Assembly: GCA_963811365.1 (NCBI GenBank)
Contig: CAWEQW010000007.1
Span: forward strand, 62,001 to 126,000
DNA length: 64,000 nt
Origin: CAWEQW01 sp963811365
GTDB taxonomy: Bacteria; Actinomycetota; Actinomycetes; Propionibacteriales; Nocardioidaceae
Direction of reading: 5' to 3'
Made by a program: the position numbers and the translations under genes. A model generated the notes under the pieces. The model saw only the letters and a list, made by a program, of their open reading frames with translations, ran no database searches and was not told where the DNA came from. The first letter of the stretch is position 1; each line of letters opens with the position of its first letter. Below, one piece after another: positions 1 to 9,827 of this stretch.

Positions 1-643
1 CGCCGCCCATGCCCACCGCGGAGAGGGCCGCACCGACGAAGTCGATCTTGCGGGAGCCGGTGTAGGGGACGTCGCGGACCAGCCCGATCTGGCTCAGTAC
101 GACGGCGATCACGACCACCTCGAGAGCGAAACCGACCCGCCAGGAGAGGAAGGTGGTGACGAAACCCCCGAGCAGCGGGCCGACCGCGGCGGCGATGGCG
201 GCGGCCGCCCCCACCAGCGCGTACGCCTGCTTCTGGGCGGCACCGGTGAAGTTGCCGTGGATCAACGACTGCATCGCCGGCAGGAGCAGCGCGGCGCCGA
301 GCCCGCCGATCACCGCCCAGAAGATGATCACGGCCGTCAGGCTCTGGGCCAGGGTCATCGCGAGGGCACCGACGGCGTACGCCAGCAACCCGACCACGTA
401 GGCGCGCTTGCGGCCGATCAGGTCGCCGACCTTGCTGTTGATCAGGATGAACGCCGCGGACACCAGTGCCTCCAACGCGATCGCCGACTGCACCCCACTC
501 GCCGTGGTGTCCAGGTCGGTCACCACCGCGGAGATCGACACGTTCATCAGCGAGGTGTCCACCACGAGCACGAACATCGCCATCGCCAGCAGGATCATCA
601 GCCGGCGACTCCCGGCCAGCTCCGGGCCCGACTCGGGTTTCAT
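1..643 (-). CDS. MFS drug exporter, DHA2/EmrB-QacA type (5' part, runs off the window)
   Basis: This is the N-terminal 214 residues of a proton-driven multidrug exporter in the inner membrane. The reading frame opens at ATG 643 and stays open to base 1. The translation shows about five to six hydrophobic helices. Helix 1 is followed by VVDTSLMNVS, the usual DHA2 motif after the first helix. The GDLIGRKR loop between helices 2 and 3 is the MFS motif A. GPLLGGFVTTFLSWR is the typical motif C and cytoplasmic-turn pattern of 14-helix exporters. The rest of the gene and its operon lie left of the window. A decayed second copy of the motif A region lies at about 49.61-49.74 kb. Substrate cannot be told. 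Confidence 0.88.
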   Translation of the reverse strand, partial: MKPESGPELAGSRRLMILLAMAMFVLVVDTSLMNVSISAVVTDLDTTASGVQSAIALEALVSAAFILINSKVGDLIGRKRAYVVGLLAYAVGALAMTLAQSLTAVIIFWAVIGGLGAALLLPAMQSLIHGNFTGAAQKQAYALVGAAAAIAAAVGPLLGGFVTTFLSWRVGFALEVVVIAVVLSQIGLVRDVPYTGSRKIDFVGAALSAVGMGG

Positions 644-1108
644 GCTCACGTGGCACCACCGACCGGTTGCGGCAGGAAGGGAGGAGCCTGCGGCGCCGGT
701 CGGGCGCCGGGGCGAGGAGAGCCCGCACCACGCAGCACTGGAAGTACCCCCTGACCCGAACGGCTCGTCGGCTCTCGGGCGACTCTACGGTCACCCGGCG
801 GGAGCCGTGGTCGAAATGGAAGGCTCGAGCATCAGGAGTACTCCGAGACGGGGACCATCAGTCGAGAGCCGGAACTGTGCGTGAGAGCAGCGCCTTTGAC
901 CCGCGAGGCTCGGCCAACGACAGGGGCACTGACCCTCGACACCAGGACCGCGGAGGTCGGCCCGGTCGTCGTAGCCGGGGCCAAAGTCCCTGGTGGGCCG
1001 CGGGGCCGGGTGCGACGCTGTGGTCGACGGGGAGCGAGTCTGGCTGGCGTGGAAGCGCACCGAGATCCCTTGAGTGCGCCTCCGAGGCCACCAGGAATCG
1101 AGGAGGCC
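644..1108. other. Divergent intergenic region between MFS exporter and acyl-CoA ligase
   Basis: These 465 bases separate two divergently transcribed genes and must hold both promoters. Reading frames here are shadow frames without family features. I see no convincing operator or RNA gene. Confidence 0.5.
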
Positions 1109-2956
1109 GTGACCAGGATCAGTGCGGGTTCGACGGATGCCAGCGGCTATCCGACCCCGGCGGTCTCCATGCCCGCCCTCTTCCACGACCGGGTGATCGC
1201 GACCCCGAACGCCGAGGCGTTCCGGTACCCGGCCGGCACGGGCTGGGCGTCGGTGACCTGGGCGCAGGTGGACGAGACGGTGCGGACCATGGCCGCGGGT
1301 CTCCTGGCGCTCGGCATCCAGCCCGAGGAACGCGTCGCGATCGCGAGCAGCACCCGGATCGAGTGGGTGTACGCCGACCTCGCCGTGATGTGCGCCGCCG
1401 CCGCGACGACCACGGTCTATCCCACCACCGTCGCGGAGGGCGTCGCTTTCATCGTCTCCGACAGCGACTCGCGCATCGTCTTCGCCGAGGACGATGCGCA
1501 GGTCGACAAGCTGAGGCGACAGCGCGACCATCTCCCGAACGTGGTTCGGGTCGTCACCTTCGACGGTACGGCCGACGGGGAGTGGGTTCTGGACCTGGAG
1601 GACCTTCGGCGGCTCGGCGCCACCTACCTCGTAGAGCATCCGCGAGCCGTGGAGGAGTCGGTCGCCGCCGTACGGCCCGAGCATCTGGCCACGCTGATCT
1701 ACACCTCCGGCACGACCGGCCAGCCCAAGGGTGTCGAGCTGCCGCACCGGTGCTGGACCTACATCGGGGCCGGCGCCACCACGCTGGACCTTCTCTCCCC
1801 CAGCGACCTGCAGTACCTGTGGCTGCCGCTGGCACACGCGTTCGGCAAGATGCTGGAGGTCGTGCAGCTGCAGGTCGGCTTCGCCACGGCCATCGACGGT
1901 CGCATGGACAAGATCGTGGAGAACCTCGCGGTGGTCCGGCCGACCTTCATGGCGGGTCCGCCGCGGATCTTCGAGAAGATCCACTCCAGGGTCGTGCAGA
2001 CCGTCGAGGAGGAGGGCGGCATCAAGCACCGGCTGTTCACGTGGGCGTTCGGTGTCGGTGAACGGGTGGGAGAGGCGAGGCTGGAGCACCGCCGACCGCA
2101 GCCGCTCCTGCGGGCGCAGTTCCTGGTTGCTGACCGGCTGGTCCTCTCCCGGGTCCGCGACCGCCTCGGCGGTCGGATCCGGTTCCTCGTCTCGGGCAGC
2201 GCGGCCCTGTCGACCGACGTGGCGCGATGGCTGTACGCCGCCGGGCTGCCGACCCTCGAGGGATACGCGCTCACCGAGACCAGCTCCGGGGCCTGCATCA
2301 GCCGCCTCGACGACCTCCACCTCGGAGTCGTCGGCCCGCCACTGGCCGGCACCGCGATCAAGGTGGCCGCCGACGGTGAGATCTTCATCAAGGGCCCCGG
2401 GGTGATGCGGGGCTACCACAACCTGCCGGAGGCGACGGCCGAGGTGCTCAGCGCGGACGGCTGGTTCGCCACCGGTGACGTCGGCGAGATCGACGACCAG
2501 GGCCGGTTGCGCATCACGGACCGGAAGAAGGACCTGATCAAGACCTCCGGCGGCAAGTACATCGCCCCGCAGACCATCGAGGTGACCTTCAAGGCGGTCT
2601 GCCCGCTGGCCAGCCAGATGGTCGTGCACGCCGAAGGTCGCAGCCACGCCACGGCGTTGGTCACGCTCGACCCTGAAGCACTCACCCAGTGGGGGCGGGC
2701 GCGGGGCATGTCCACCACCGACTTCGCTGCGCTCACCGCAGACGTCGCCACCCGCGGGTACGTCCACACCTGCGTCGAGGTCCTCAACGGTCGCCTGAAC
2801 CGCTGGGAGACGATCAAGGACTTCCGGATCCTCGACCACGACCTCACCGTGGACGACGACGAGCTGACGCCCAGCATGAAGGTCAGGCGCAAGGTCATCG
2901 AGTCGCGCTACCGGGCGCTGCTGGACTCCATGTACGACGGACCCCGACATGGGTGA
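1109..2956 (+). CDS. Long-chain fatty-acid-CoA ligase (AMP-forming), FadD15-like
   Basis: It activates long-chain fatty acids to acyl-CoA through an acyl-adenylate, in the cytoplasm or at the membrane surface. The 615-residue length matches the FadD15 group of actinobacterial ANL-superfamily ligases. Visible motifs are the P-loop YTSGTTGQPKG at about residue 198, GYALTETS at about 385, TGDVGEID at about 455, and DRKKDLIKTSGGKYIAP at about 470-486 (hinge and C-terminal core). I chose GTG 1109 because AGGAGG lies just upstream, although the spacing of two bases is short. The frame is open further upstream to 881, and ATG 1168 is an alternative. No catabolic partner lies next to it, so it is probably a single-gene transcript. 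Confidence 0.9.
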   Translation: MTRISAGSTDASGYPTPAVSMPALFHDRVIATPNAEAFRYPAGTGWASVTWAQVDETVRTMAAGLLALGIQPEERVAIASSTRIEWVYADLAVMCAAAATTTVYPTTVAEGVAFIVSDSDSRIVFAEDDAQVDKLRRQRDHLPNVVRVVTFDGTADGEWVLDLEDLRRLGATYLVEHPRAVEESVAAVRPEHLATLIYTSGTTGQPKGVELPHRCWTYIGAGATTLDLLSPSDLQYLWLPLAHAFGKMLEVVQLQVGFATAIDGRMDKIVENLAVVRPTFMAGPPRIFEKIHSRVVQTVEEEGGIKHRLFTWAFGVGERVGEARLEHRRPQPLLRAQFLVADRLVLSRVRDRLGGRIRFLVSGSAALSTDVARWLYAAGLPTLEGYALTETSSGACISRLDDLHLGVVGPPLAGTAIKVAADGEIFIKGPGVMRGYHNLPEATAEVLSADGWFATGDVGEIDDQGRLRITDRKKDLIKTSGGKYIAPQTIEVTFKAVCPLASQMVVHAEGRSHATALVTLDPEALTQWGRARGMSTTDFAALTADVATRGYVHTCVEVLNGRLNRWETIKDFRILDHDLTVDDDELTPSMKVRRKVIESRYRALLDSMYDGPRHG

Positions 2957-3661
2957 CCCCACACCGGTGTCCTGGACGCTCGACCCGTGATGCTGGTGCG
3001 CACGTCGAGCTCCTCGTGATCTCGCAGGCTGCCCGAGCGACCAGAGCCTGACCGTGGCGCGTCACCCGACTGCTGTGCCGGGACGGCGACCGGGCACCGA
3101 CCGCCGAGACGTGGCCCCGTCGCCACCGAGTGGTCGACAGTCGGGTCGCGGTCGCACAGCACGGCCGGGGCGAGCTTGGCAGCCCGTCAGCGATCGGCCC
3201 CGACGGTCGTGTGTCGACGACCATCGTCAGAACCGGCGACGACGGTTCGTGGACAGGCCGGGCTGTGAGGGCGACACTGGCGGGACACCGCAGTTGGTGA
3301 CGAGGCTCGGGACGGTCGACTGCCTGACGGGAGTGAGTGGACGGGCCGCGACGGCCGCCACCGGCGAACCGCTGGGGCGAACCCTCGCTGAAGGGGGCCA
3401 CCGGTGCGCAAGACGCTCGTAGTAGTTGTTGCGGCGCCGGCGCGACCGACGGGGTTGGCGGATGCCACCTGCTTCGGGTGCAGTGGCCCGGGCCACGACC
3501 GCGCCGACGGGGGCCATCGCGACCACCGCGTCGACTGGTTCTACTCCGTCGAGGTGATCAGCCGACGCTGTCCATGAGCAGGGGGCTCGCCGCCCGCGGC
3601 TCGCGCGAGGGCGGCACGGGAACGCTGGTCACCGGACACGCGCGTCGCCGCTACCAACGCC
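2957..3661. other. Intergenic stretch without a convincing gene
   Basis: About 700 bases between the ligase and the mannosyltransferase. Several arginine-rich open frames cross it on both strands, but none has family features, a good ribosome site or plausible amino-acid composition. Nothing recognisable as an RNA or mobile element was seen. Confidence 0.4.
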
Positions 3662-4808
3662 ATGACATCCACCCCCGGGTCAGTCGCCGACCCCCGCTTC
3701 GCTTGCGCTGGCGCTGTGCCTGTTCGTGCTGGTGCGTGTGCTGGTGGCCCTCGTCGTGGGCCTGGTCGCCCATGCCCAGGGCCGCTCTGCACTGCGCCTG
3801 TTCACCAAGTGGGACGCTCAGTGGTACGCCGGAATCGCCGAACACGGATACGGCTTCGTGGGGCGGGCCGCCGACGGGCGGCTGCTCCCGGACTACGCCT
3901 TCTTCCCGCTGTATCCGGGCACGGAGTGGTTGGTTTCCACCCTCACGGGGTTGACGTACCCGGTTGCGGGGCTGGTGGCGAGCGTCGTGTCGTCCGTGGT
4001 GGCGGCCGCGGGCGTCTTCGCTGTCGCAGGTTGCGTGCTCACCGCCCGTGCAGCTGTCGTCGTGGTGGTGTTGTGGGCGACGGTCCCGGTGGCCGTGGTG
4101 CAGACCATGGCCTACAGCGAGTCACTGTTCACCGCACTGGCCTCGTGGTGCCTGTTCGCCGTGCTGCGTCAGCGGTGGGTCCTCGCTGGCATCCTGGCCT
4201 GTGCCGCCGGCCTCACGAGACCGGTCGGCGCCGCAGTCGTTGCCGCCGTCATCGTCGCAGCAGTCGTAGGTGGGCTCCAAGAGCCTGACGCGGCCCCTGG
4301 CAGCGCTCGCGCGCGGCCGTGGGGCCGGCGCCTCTCGGCGGTGGTGATCTCCCCGCTGGGTCTGGTCGGATACCTGACCTGGGTCGCCTACGACACCGGT
4401 CGCGCGGACGGCTACTTCGCGGCCACCAGAGCATGGGGCAACCAGCTGGACGGCGGCAGGCTGTTTGCGGCCTGGGTGACTCGCCAGCTGGTGGGAACGC
4501 CGCTAGTCGGTGCGTCGATCCTTCTCGGCCTGGCCGTGCTCGTCGGCCTGGTAGTTCTCGGTGTCCGCGCACGACAGCCGCTGCCTCTGCTGGTGTACAC
4601 CCTGGTACTGACCGTCCTGGCACTGACCACCTCAGGCTACTTCGGATCCAAGCCCCGCTACCTCCTCCCGGCCTTCCCTTTGCTGTTTCCACTCGCGACC
4701 TGGCTGGAGGACCGCCCCAGATGGTTCACGACCGCAGGGCTGGCGGTCGCCACAGCAGCGGCCGCCGCCTACGCCGCTATCTGGTTGCTCGGCCCCGGGC
4801 CTCCGTGA
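3662..4808 (+). CDS. Gpi18/PIG-V-like mannosyltransferase, multispanning membrane protein, probable 5' frameshift
   Basis: The protein resembles actinobacterial integral-membrane glycosyltransferases related to Gpi18 (GT-C fold), which use polyprenyl-phosphate sugars. The first loop has the family pattern KWDAQWYAGIAEHGYG with the acidic catalytic-type Asp, followed by FFPLYPG and about eight hydrophobic helices. The uninterrupted frame begins only at GTG 3726 (360 aa), inside the first helix. A sensible N-terminus (ATG 3662, MTSTPGSVAD) lies in another frame and would join if one C were removed from the run at about 3690-3695. That would complete helix 1 as LALALCLFVLVRVLVALV. I therefore give the gene from 3662 as probably frameshifted. 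The family call is firm, but the substrate is unknown. Confidence 0.7.
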
Positions 4809-5095
4809 GAGTGCAGACCTGTCGGACCAGGGCCCGACGCTCCCATGAGGTGATGTCCGAGACCAGGTTGGTGACCGGTGCGGCGGCGGTGAAGTCGCGG
4901 GCGAGCAGGTCCGGCGCGGCGTGCAGCCGCCGATTCCCGTAGGTGTCGTGGTCGGCGATCGAAGAGCGCCTTGATCTTGCAGGCGAGCAGCGCGCGCCGG
5001 GCCGCGGTCCGCCGAGGTGGGACGGGTTCGCCACCCGTGGAAGCCCGACTTCGACACGCCCAGCCAGCTGCACATCTGGGTGATCGTGCGAACAG
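4809..5095 (-). pseudogene. IS3-family transposase orfB fragment, multiply frameshifted
   Basis: Read on the minus strand, this begins with TQMCSWLGVSKSGFHGWR, the classic start of the IS3 orfB (HTH-like) region. It then shifts frame to LLACKIKALFD and shifts again to DHDTYGNRRLHAA, matching the expected run through the DDE leader. The catalytic domain itself is missing. At least two frameshifts separate the pieces and no inverted repeats are left. It is fused directly to a methyltransferase remnant on its right and abuts the mannosyltransferase stop on its left. Confidence 0.75.
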
Positions 5096-5430
5096 CACCT
5101 CGGGCTTGGCATCGCCCTCGACCAAGGTCACGTTGCGCAGCCCGAGCCGCTGCACGCCGCCACGTGCGGCCTCGAGGGCCGCGCCATCGTCGTCGACACC
5201 CACCACCTCGCCGCCTGGGCCGACGCGGTCGGCGGGCAGGAGGGCAACGCGCCCACGCCGGTGCCACCTCGTGAGACCGCACGGCCGGCTGGATGCCAGG
5301 CGCCGCGAAGACCCTGTTGGTCGTCCCGCCGAGGAAGGCGGCCTGCTCGCTCAGGCGCTGGCACTCCTGCTGGAAGCGGGGCAGCGCGTACGCGGGGTCC
5401 GACGTGCATTCACCCGTGCGTCCACGGGGG
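5085..5430 (-). pseudogene. Class I SAM-dependent methyltransferase, 5' remnant
   Basis: The minus strand carries the N-terminal third of a Rossmann-fold methyltransferase. YALPRFQQECQRL and TTNRVFAAPGIQP precede the SAM motif, then after a frameshift come ADRVGPGGEVVGVDDD (motif II with the acidic ribose ligand) and GLRNVTLVEGDA. The glycine-rich SAM loop falls at the frameshift and is corrupted. The sequence breaks off at about 5085-5095, where the IS3 fragment begins. The C-terminal half is absent from the window. Confidence 0.7.
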
Positions 5431-5537
5431 CAATCGCGGGGCAGACGCGCTGGCCGGGCAGGGTCACGAGCCCAAGGTCCAACATTTCCCGGCATCGTCA
5501 ACCTCGAGGCGGGCCAACCGGTGTCCGTGTCAGCGGG

Positions 5538-7715
5538 CTATGTCCCCTGACGGGCGCTGGCCTGGTTGAGCAGGTTGAGCGCAACGTCGGCGGGGACGGG
5601 TCGGCTGTAGAAGTATCCCTGGCTCAGCTCGCAGCCGAGTCTGGACAGGGCGGTGTCTTGCGCCTGGGTCTCCACCCCTTCTGCGACCACCTTCATGTTG
5701 AGTGCCTTGGCCATGGAGAGGGTGGCGGTGATGATGGTCTCGCCGGACGGCTCTGCCAGCAGGGCGGTGAGGGCCCGGTCGATCTTCAGGGTGTTGATGG
5801 GCAAGGTGGCGACTGCGGCCAGAGCGCTGAAGCCGGTGCCGAAGTCGTCGAGGGCGGTGCGGGCGCCGAGGTCCTGGAGGGTGGCTAGTGATCGGCGGGC
5901 GTGGTCGTCGAGGGCAAGGCTCTCGGTGATCTCCAGGGTCAGCTGGTGGTGGGGGATGCGTTTGACTGCTGCACTGACTGCTTCCTCGAGGCGGGGCGTG
6001 CCGAGCTGGGGCGCCGAGACGTTGACGCTGAGGCTGACCTGGTGGCCGAGGGCGTTCCAGTCTTCGGCGCGGTCGACGGCGGTGGTCAGGACGTGCTCGC
6101 CGATCTCGTGGATGAGTCCGGTCTCCTCTGCGATCGGGATCCATTCCAGGGGAGGGATGAGCGTGCTGCCCTGTTGCCAGCGTGCCAGGCTTTCGAAGCC
6201 GTGGATCCGACCGGTGTCCGGGGTCACGATGGGCTGGTAGTGCACGACGATCTCACCACGGCTGACGGCGCCGACGAGCCCCCGTTCAAGCTCGCCCTTG
6301 GACAGTGTGGCGGTACGAAACTCGTCAAGGAAGTGGCTCGTGGGACTCCGGTGGGTCTTGGCGTATCGCGCGGCGATGGCGGCGTCGCGCAGGAGGTCGT
6401 GGGCGTCGATGGGTGGGTCGCGGGGTTCTGCCACGGCGAGCCCTATGCTGGCGTGCACGTGCACGTGCACGTCGAGTTTGCTCGGTGCAACGGGTGGTCG
6501 CAGTGCCGTGTGCAGTCGTGTTGCGAGCGCGTCGGGGTCGTCGCGGCCGGCGTCCGAGCAGACGACGACGAACTCGTCGGAGCCCAACCGGCCGACCTGG
6601 TCGCAGGTCCTGGCCGCCGCCTTGAACCTGTTGGCCACGGTCCGTAGGACGGTGTCCCCGGCCTGGTGGCCGAAGATGTCGTTCACGGCCGCAAATCGGT
6701 CCAGGTTCGCGAACGCCACGGCTACCGTGCGTCCGGGGTGGGCGCCGGAGACAGCCTGGCTGATCCGGTCGCAGATCTCACTGCGGTTGGGAAGGCCTGT
6801 CAGGCCGTCGGTCGTGGCGCGAAGCCTGATCTCCTTCTCGGCCTGGGAGCGTGCGGTGGCTACCGCCCAGACGCGTTCGACCGCTCGGCGGAAGTCGGCG
6901 TCGTTCGGGTCGGCCTCGGTTGCTCTGGGCAGCTGTTCGGCGAGTACCTGCATCGAGGCACGGTCCACGTCGGGGGCCCTTGCCACGAGAGCGACCTGGC
7001 TGAACTCGGCAAGTGCGCGTTGTCGTTGAGCCAACCGGCTCAGGGCGTGTTGGGTGTCGAGTTGGCGCACCCATAGGGCAACCGCTATACCGGTCAGCCC
7101 GGGCAGGGTGAGGTAGCCGCCGAGGAGCTCGGCTGTCCAGGAGTCACCGCTGAGCACCGACCAGACAGCCAGTACCACGGAGGCTGCGCCGCCGACCGCG
7201 ATAGCCAACCGCTCTCGATGGGTTCGTGCCTCGGTGACGAGTGCTGGGAGGTAGCTGAACACGAGCAGCAACAGGGTCAAGGTGATCGGGGCCAGCAACG
7301 GTCCGTAGACGGGGAGGCCGTCGTGGTAGCGATGGGTGAACACCAGGTCGGTTCCCACCCAGAGGACGAGGCGACCGAGGAGCAGCACGACGATCACCGA
7401 CGCCACCCACGGTGACCAGGCATCGCCGAGCAGGGCGCGCACGAGACCCAACGTGCTTATCATCAGCGCGGCCGACGCGGCGGCCCGCAGGAACAGAAGA
7501 GCGTCGGCGCCTCCCTGGGACAACCGCGTCAGGGTCAGCCAGTTGACCACGAGCACAACGGTCGCGGCCAGAGCAGCCGCACTCACCGGCCCAGCCGACA
7601 CACGGGGTCGGCCCCAACGCAGCTCGCTCACCTGTTGGGCGCCGATAGCGAAGGCGATGCCCGCCAAGGCAAGCTGAAGGTCGTTCAACCACTGGACCTG
7701 CGCCGGAAGGCTCAT
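5538..7715 (-). CDS. Membrane-anchored GGDEF-EAL protein, probable c-di-GMP phosphodiesterase
   Basis: Predicted to hydrolyse the second messenger c-di-GMP at the membrane. Residues 1 to about 215 form six to seven hydrophobic helices. A GGDEF domain spans about 295-450 and an EAL domain about 470-722. The EAL domain keeps the key residues: ESL (508-510), NVS, the Glu of LEITES, DDFGTG, LKID, AEGVE and QGYF. The GGDEF domain looks degenerate: the motif is GSDEF (378-382), and the metal-binding Asp of the usual DLDRF is Asn (ANLDRF, about 337), so it is probably regulatory. I chose ATG 7715, although an in-frame TTG at 7754 would add 13 residues. A cyclase lies divergently upstream. Confidence 0.88.
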   Translation of the reverse strand: MSLPAQVQWLNDLQLALAGIAFAIGAQQVSELRWGRPRVSAGPVSAAALAATVVLVVNWLTLTRLSQGGADALLFLRAAASAALMISTLGLVRALLGDAWSPWVASVIVVLLLGRLVLWVGTDLVFTHRYHDGLPVYGPLLAPITLTLLLLVFSYLPALVTEARTHRERLAIAVGGAASVVLAVWSVLSGDSWTAELLGGYLTLPGLTGIAVALWVRQLDTQHALSRLAQRQRALAEFSQVALVARAPDVDRASMQVLAEQLPRATEADPNDADFRRAVERVWAVATARSQAEKEIRLRATTDGLTGLPNRSEICDRISQAVSGAHPGRTVAVAFANLDRFAAVNDIFGHQAGDTVLRTVANRFKAAARTCDQVGRLGSDEFVVVCSDAGRDDPDALATRLHTALRPPVAPSKLDVHVHVHASIGLAVAEPRDPPIDAHDLLRDAAIAARYAKTHRSPTSHFLDEFRTATLSKGELERGLVGAVSRGEIVVHYQPIVTPDTGRIHGFESLARWQQGSTLIPPLEWIPIAEETGLIHEIGEHVLTTAVDRAEDWNALGHQVSLSVNVSAPQLGTPRLEEAVSAAVKRIPHHQLTLEITESLALDDHARRSLATLQDLGARTALDDFGTGFSALAAVATLPINTLKIDRALTALLAEPSGETIITATLSMAKALNMKVVAEGVETQAQDTALSRLGCELSQGYFYSRPVPADVALNLLNQASARQGT

Positions 7716-8227
7716 TCCACTCAACTCCGTCGCCGCAAGCCCCCAGGTAGCCAAAGCTATACTGGTGTGGGCGAAAATACTAGAACCGCTATAAGCCTCA
7801 AGTCGGGTTTAGCCGGATACCGGCCTATTTGGACCCCGAGGTTCGTGCCGCGCCAGTCGGCATTGAGGGCGTCGAGCGCCGACAGTTGAGCGTCTGCCTT
7901 CAGATAGGAAGGTCTCGGAGCAGCCGCCTGTCGCAACGCACTTCTGGCAGCGTGTGTCTGCGATTTCTATCGCGTGAGCTCGCGAGGTGGGTGTTGCGGG
8001 GCGCAGGACCTTTGGCATGGAGGCCGGGGGTAGTCGGTCTGTCCTTTATGGGATCTGTGTCCCCGATCTGGTGGCCTGGGGGTGGCCATTTAAGTCGGCG
8101 GCAGCAACGCCGACAATCTTCGTGTTGGCAATTTGACATGGTTCGTGTGGTCCGCGCGTCCTCGGTTGATGGATGGCGGGCCAGTATCCGTGGGTACACC
8201 CGTGAGCCTGATCGGGAGGACAGTTTC
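7716..8227. other. Intergenic region between the two divergent c-di-GMP genes
   Basis: About 510 bases shared by the two opposed genes, locally more A/T-rich around 7755-7800. The plus-strand frame is open throughout but lacks any conserved feature upstream of GTG 8228. I looked for a GEMM-type c-di-GMP riboswitch and saw no convincing core. Confidence 0.4.
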
Positions 8228-9775
8228 GTGCGAGAGCGGACCGCGGTGCTTCCCCGGCTGTGGGTCATGCTTTCCGCGTTGTGCCTGACCGCCACGTGTG
8301 GCTTGGTGGGTGTTCTTGATGTGCGTACCGCCAACACGGACCACGCTGAGCAGGTTGCGGCGCGGGCCCATGGCCAGGTCACGCTGGCCGGTGGCAGGCT
8401 CATGGTTGCGCTGGTGAACGCCGAGGCTGCCGAGCGGGCCTACCTGCTGACCCGCGAGCCCCTGTACCTCGGACCGTACCGGTCGAGCGTCGCGGCGGTG
8501 CGCGCGCAACTGGGCCGGCTCACGACCGCGGACGGGCTCGAGGGCGCGGGTCGTCGGGTTGTCGGATTGGTGGAGTGGCGGATCCGTCCGATGTGGAGCG
8601 CGATCGCCGCGGAGCAGCACGGCCGGCATCGACAGGCCGTGCGCGCGGACGAGTCGAGACGCAGCTACCAGGTGATGATCCGCATCCGTGACGCGCTGGG
8701 GGATGTGCGGACGGCCGCGGCGGCGGCTCTGGCTCGGGCGACGACCCAGCACCAGCTCGCCCACCGGAACCTGCAGGCAGGCGCCGCCGGTGTGGGGCTG
8801 GAGCTGGTGGCCGCACTGGTGGTGCTGCTGTCGTCGCGGGCTCACCGTGGCAGGCTCTCCAGCCTTGTCGCCAACAGCCGCCTGCGACGCATCTTCGACA
8901 GCGCGCCGATCGGGATGGCCGTGGTAGCCCTGGACGACCCTCGGCCTGGGGTCTTCCTGGAGGCAAACGACGCGATGCTGACCATGACCGGATACTCGTC
9001 GGCCCAGCTCCAAGACCTCGACATCGTCTCCCTCGCCCACCCCGACGACCACCGCGAAATCGCAGCCGAACTGCTCAAGGCGCGATCAGATGGCATCCCG
9101 GCAGGGACCGCAGATCGCGGCTGGCTGTGCGCCGACGGGCGGACCATCCGTGTCCAGGTCAGCGCCACGGTAGTCGCCGGGGGGCGGGCGCGCCGGCGTT
9201 GCCTGGTGGTGCAGGCCGTCGACGTGACCGACCAGAAGCAGGCCCACGAAGAGCTGCGCCGCGAGTCCCTGCACGACCCGCTCACCGGCCTGGCCAACCG
9301 CAAGCTCTACTGGGAGCTGGCAGCCCAGGCAATGACCCGAGCGCGACGACACGGCACCCGGGTTGGCGTCCTGTACCTCGACATCGACGACTTCAAGCTC
9401 GTCAACGACCGCTACGGCCACACCGTGGGCGACTACGTGCTGCAGCTGACGGCACGGCGACTGACCTCCGCGCTGCGCGCATCGGACACCGCCACACGGC
9501 TGGGCGGCGACGAGTTCGCGGTGCTCTGCGAGGACCTGACCGGGATGGCCGACCTCCAGGCGCTCCGGGGCCGGCTCGCCGACGTCCTCGGGGAGCCCAT
9601 CGACGTGCCAGGTGTCGGTTCGCTGCGGGTGGGCGTCAGTATCGGGTCCACGCTCGGTGGCACACCGTCCGTCACCGTCGAGGAGCTGACCAGGGATGCC
9701 GACGCCGCCATGTATGCCGAGAAACGCCGGCTCAAGGCCGCCGCCAGCGGGCGAACCGACGCGGCCCGCGCCTGA
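8228..9775 (+). CDS. Diguanylate cyclase with CHASE3-like sensor, PAS and GGDEF domains
   Basis: Makes c-di-GMP from two GTP in response to an external or membrane signal. The 515-aa protein has a first membrane helix at about 10-30, an extracytoplasmic helical segment (about 31-185, with the AERAYLLTREP pattern of CHASE3-type sensors), a second helix at about 186-204, a PAS domain at about 218-335, and GGDEF at about 345-505. The catalytic motif GGDEF (426-430) and metal site LDIDDFK are intact. The inhibitory I-site RASD (417-420) sits at the expected distance, so product inhibition is likely. GTG 8228 is chosen because GGGAGGA lies about seven bases upstream. The frame is open back to 7829 without features. 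Confidence 0.9.
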   Translation: MRERTAVLPRLWVMLSALCLTATCGLVGVLDVRTANTDHAEQVAARAHGQVTLAGGRLMVALVNAEAAERAYLLTREPLYLGPYRSSVAAVRAQLGRLTTADGLEGAGRRVVGLVEWRIRPMWSAIAAEQHGRHRQAVRADESRRSYQVMIRIRDALGDVRTAAAAALARATTQHQLAHRNLQAGAAGVGLELVAALVVLLSSRAHRGRLSSLVANSRLRRIFDSAPIGMAVVALDDPRPGVFLEANDAMLTMTGYSSAQLQDLDIVSLAHPDDHREIAAELLKARSDGIPAGTADRGWLCADGRTIRVQVSATVVAGGRARRRCLVVQAVDVTDQKQAHEELRRESLHDPLTGLANRKLYWELAAQAMTRARRHGTRVGVLYLDIDDFKLVNDRYGHTVGDYVLQLTARRLTSALRASDTATRLGGDEFAVLCEDLTGMADLQALRGRLADVLGEPIDVPGVGSLRVGVSIGSTLGGTPSVTVEELTRDADAAMYAEKRRLKAAASGRTDAARA

Positions 9776-9827
9776 ACCATAACTGCCTCTCGGTCCGTCC
9801 CCAGCTCGACAATGCGCCGGGCCCGGG

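Noticed and set aside
791..2962. 723-aa open frame antisense to the acyl-CoA ligase
   Set aside because: A GC-rich antisense shadow; composition is Arg/His/Val-rich with no motif, and the sense frame carries all ligase motifs.
7716..8227. c-di-GMP riboswitch upstream of the diguanylate cyclase
   Set aside because: No GEMM-like core or conserved hairpins could be recognised.
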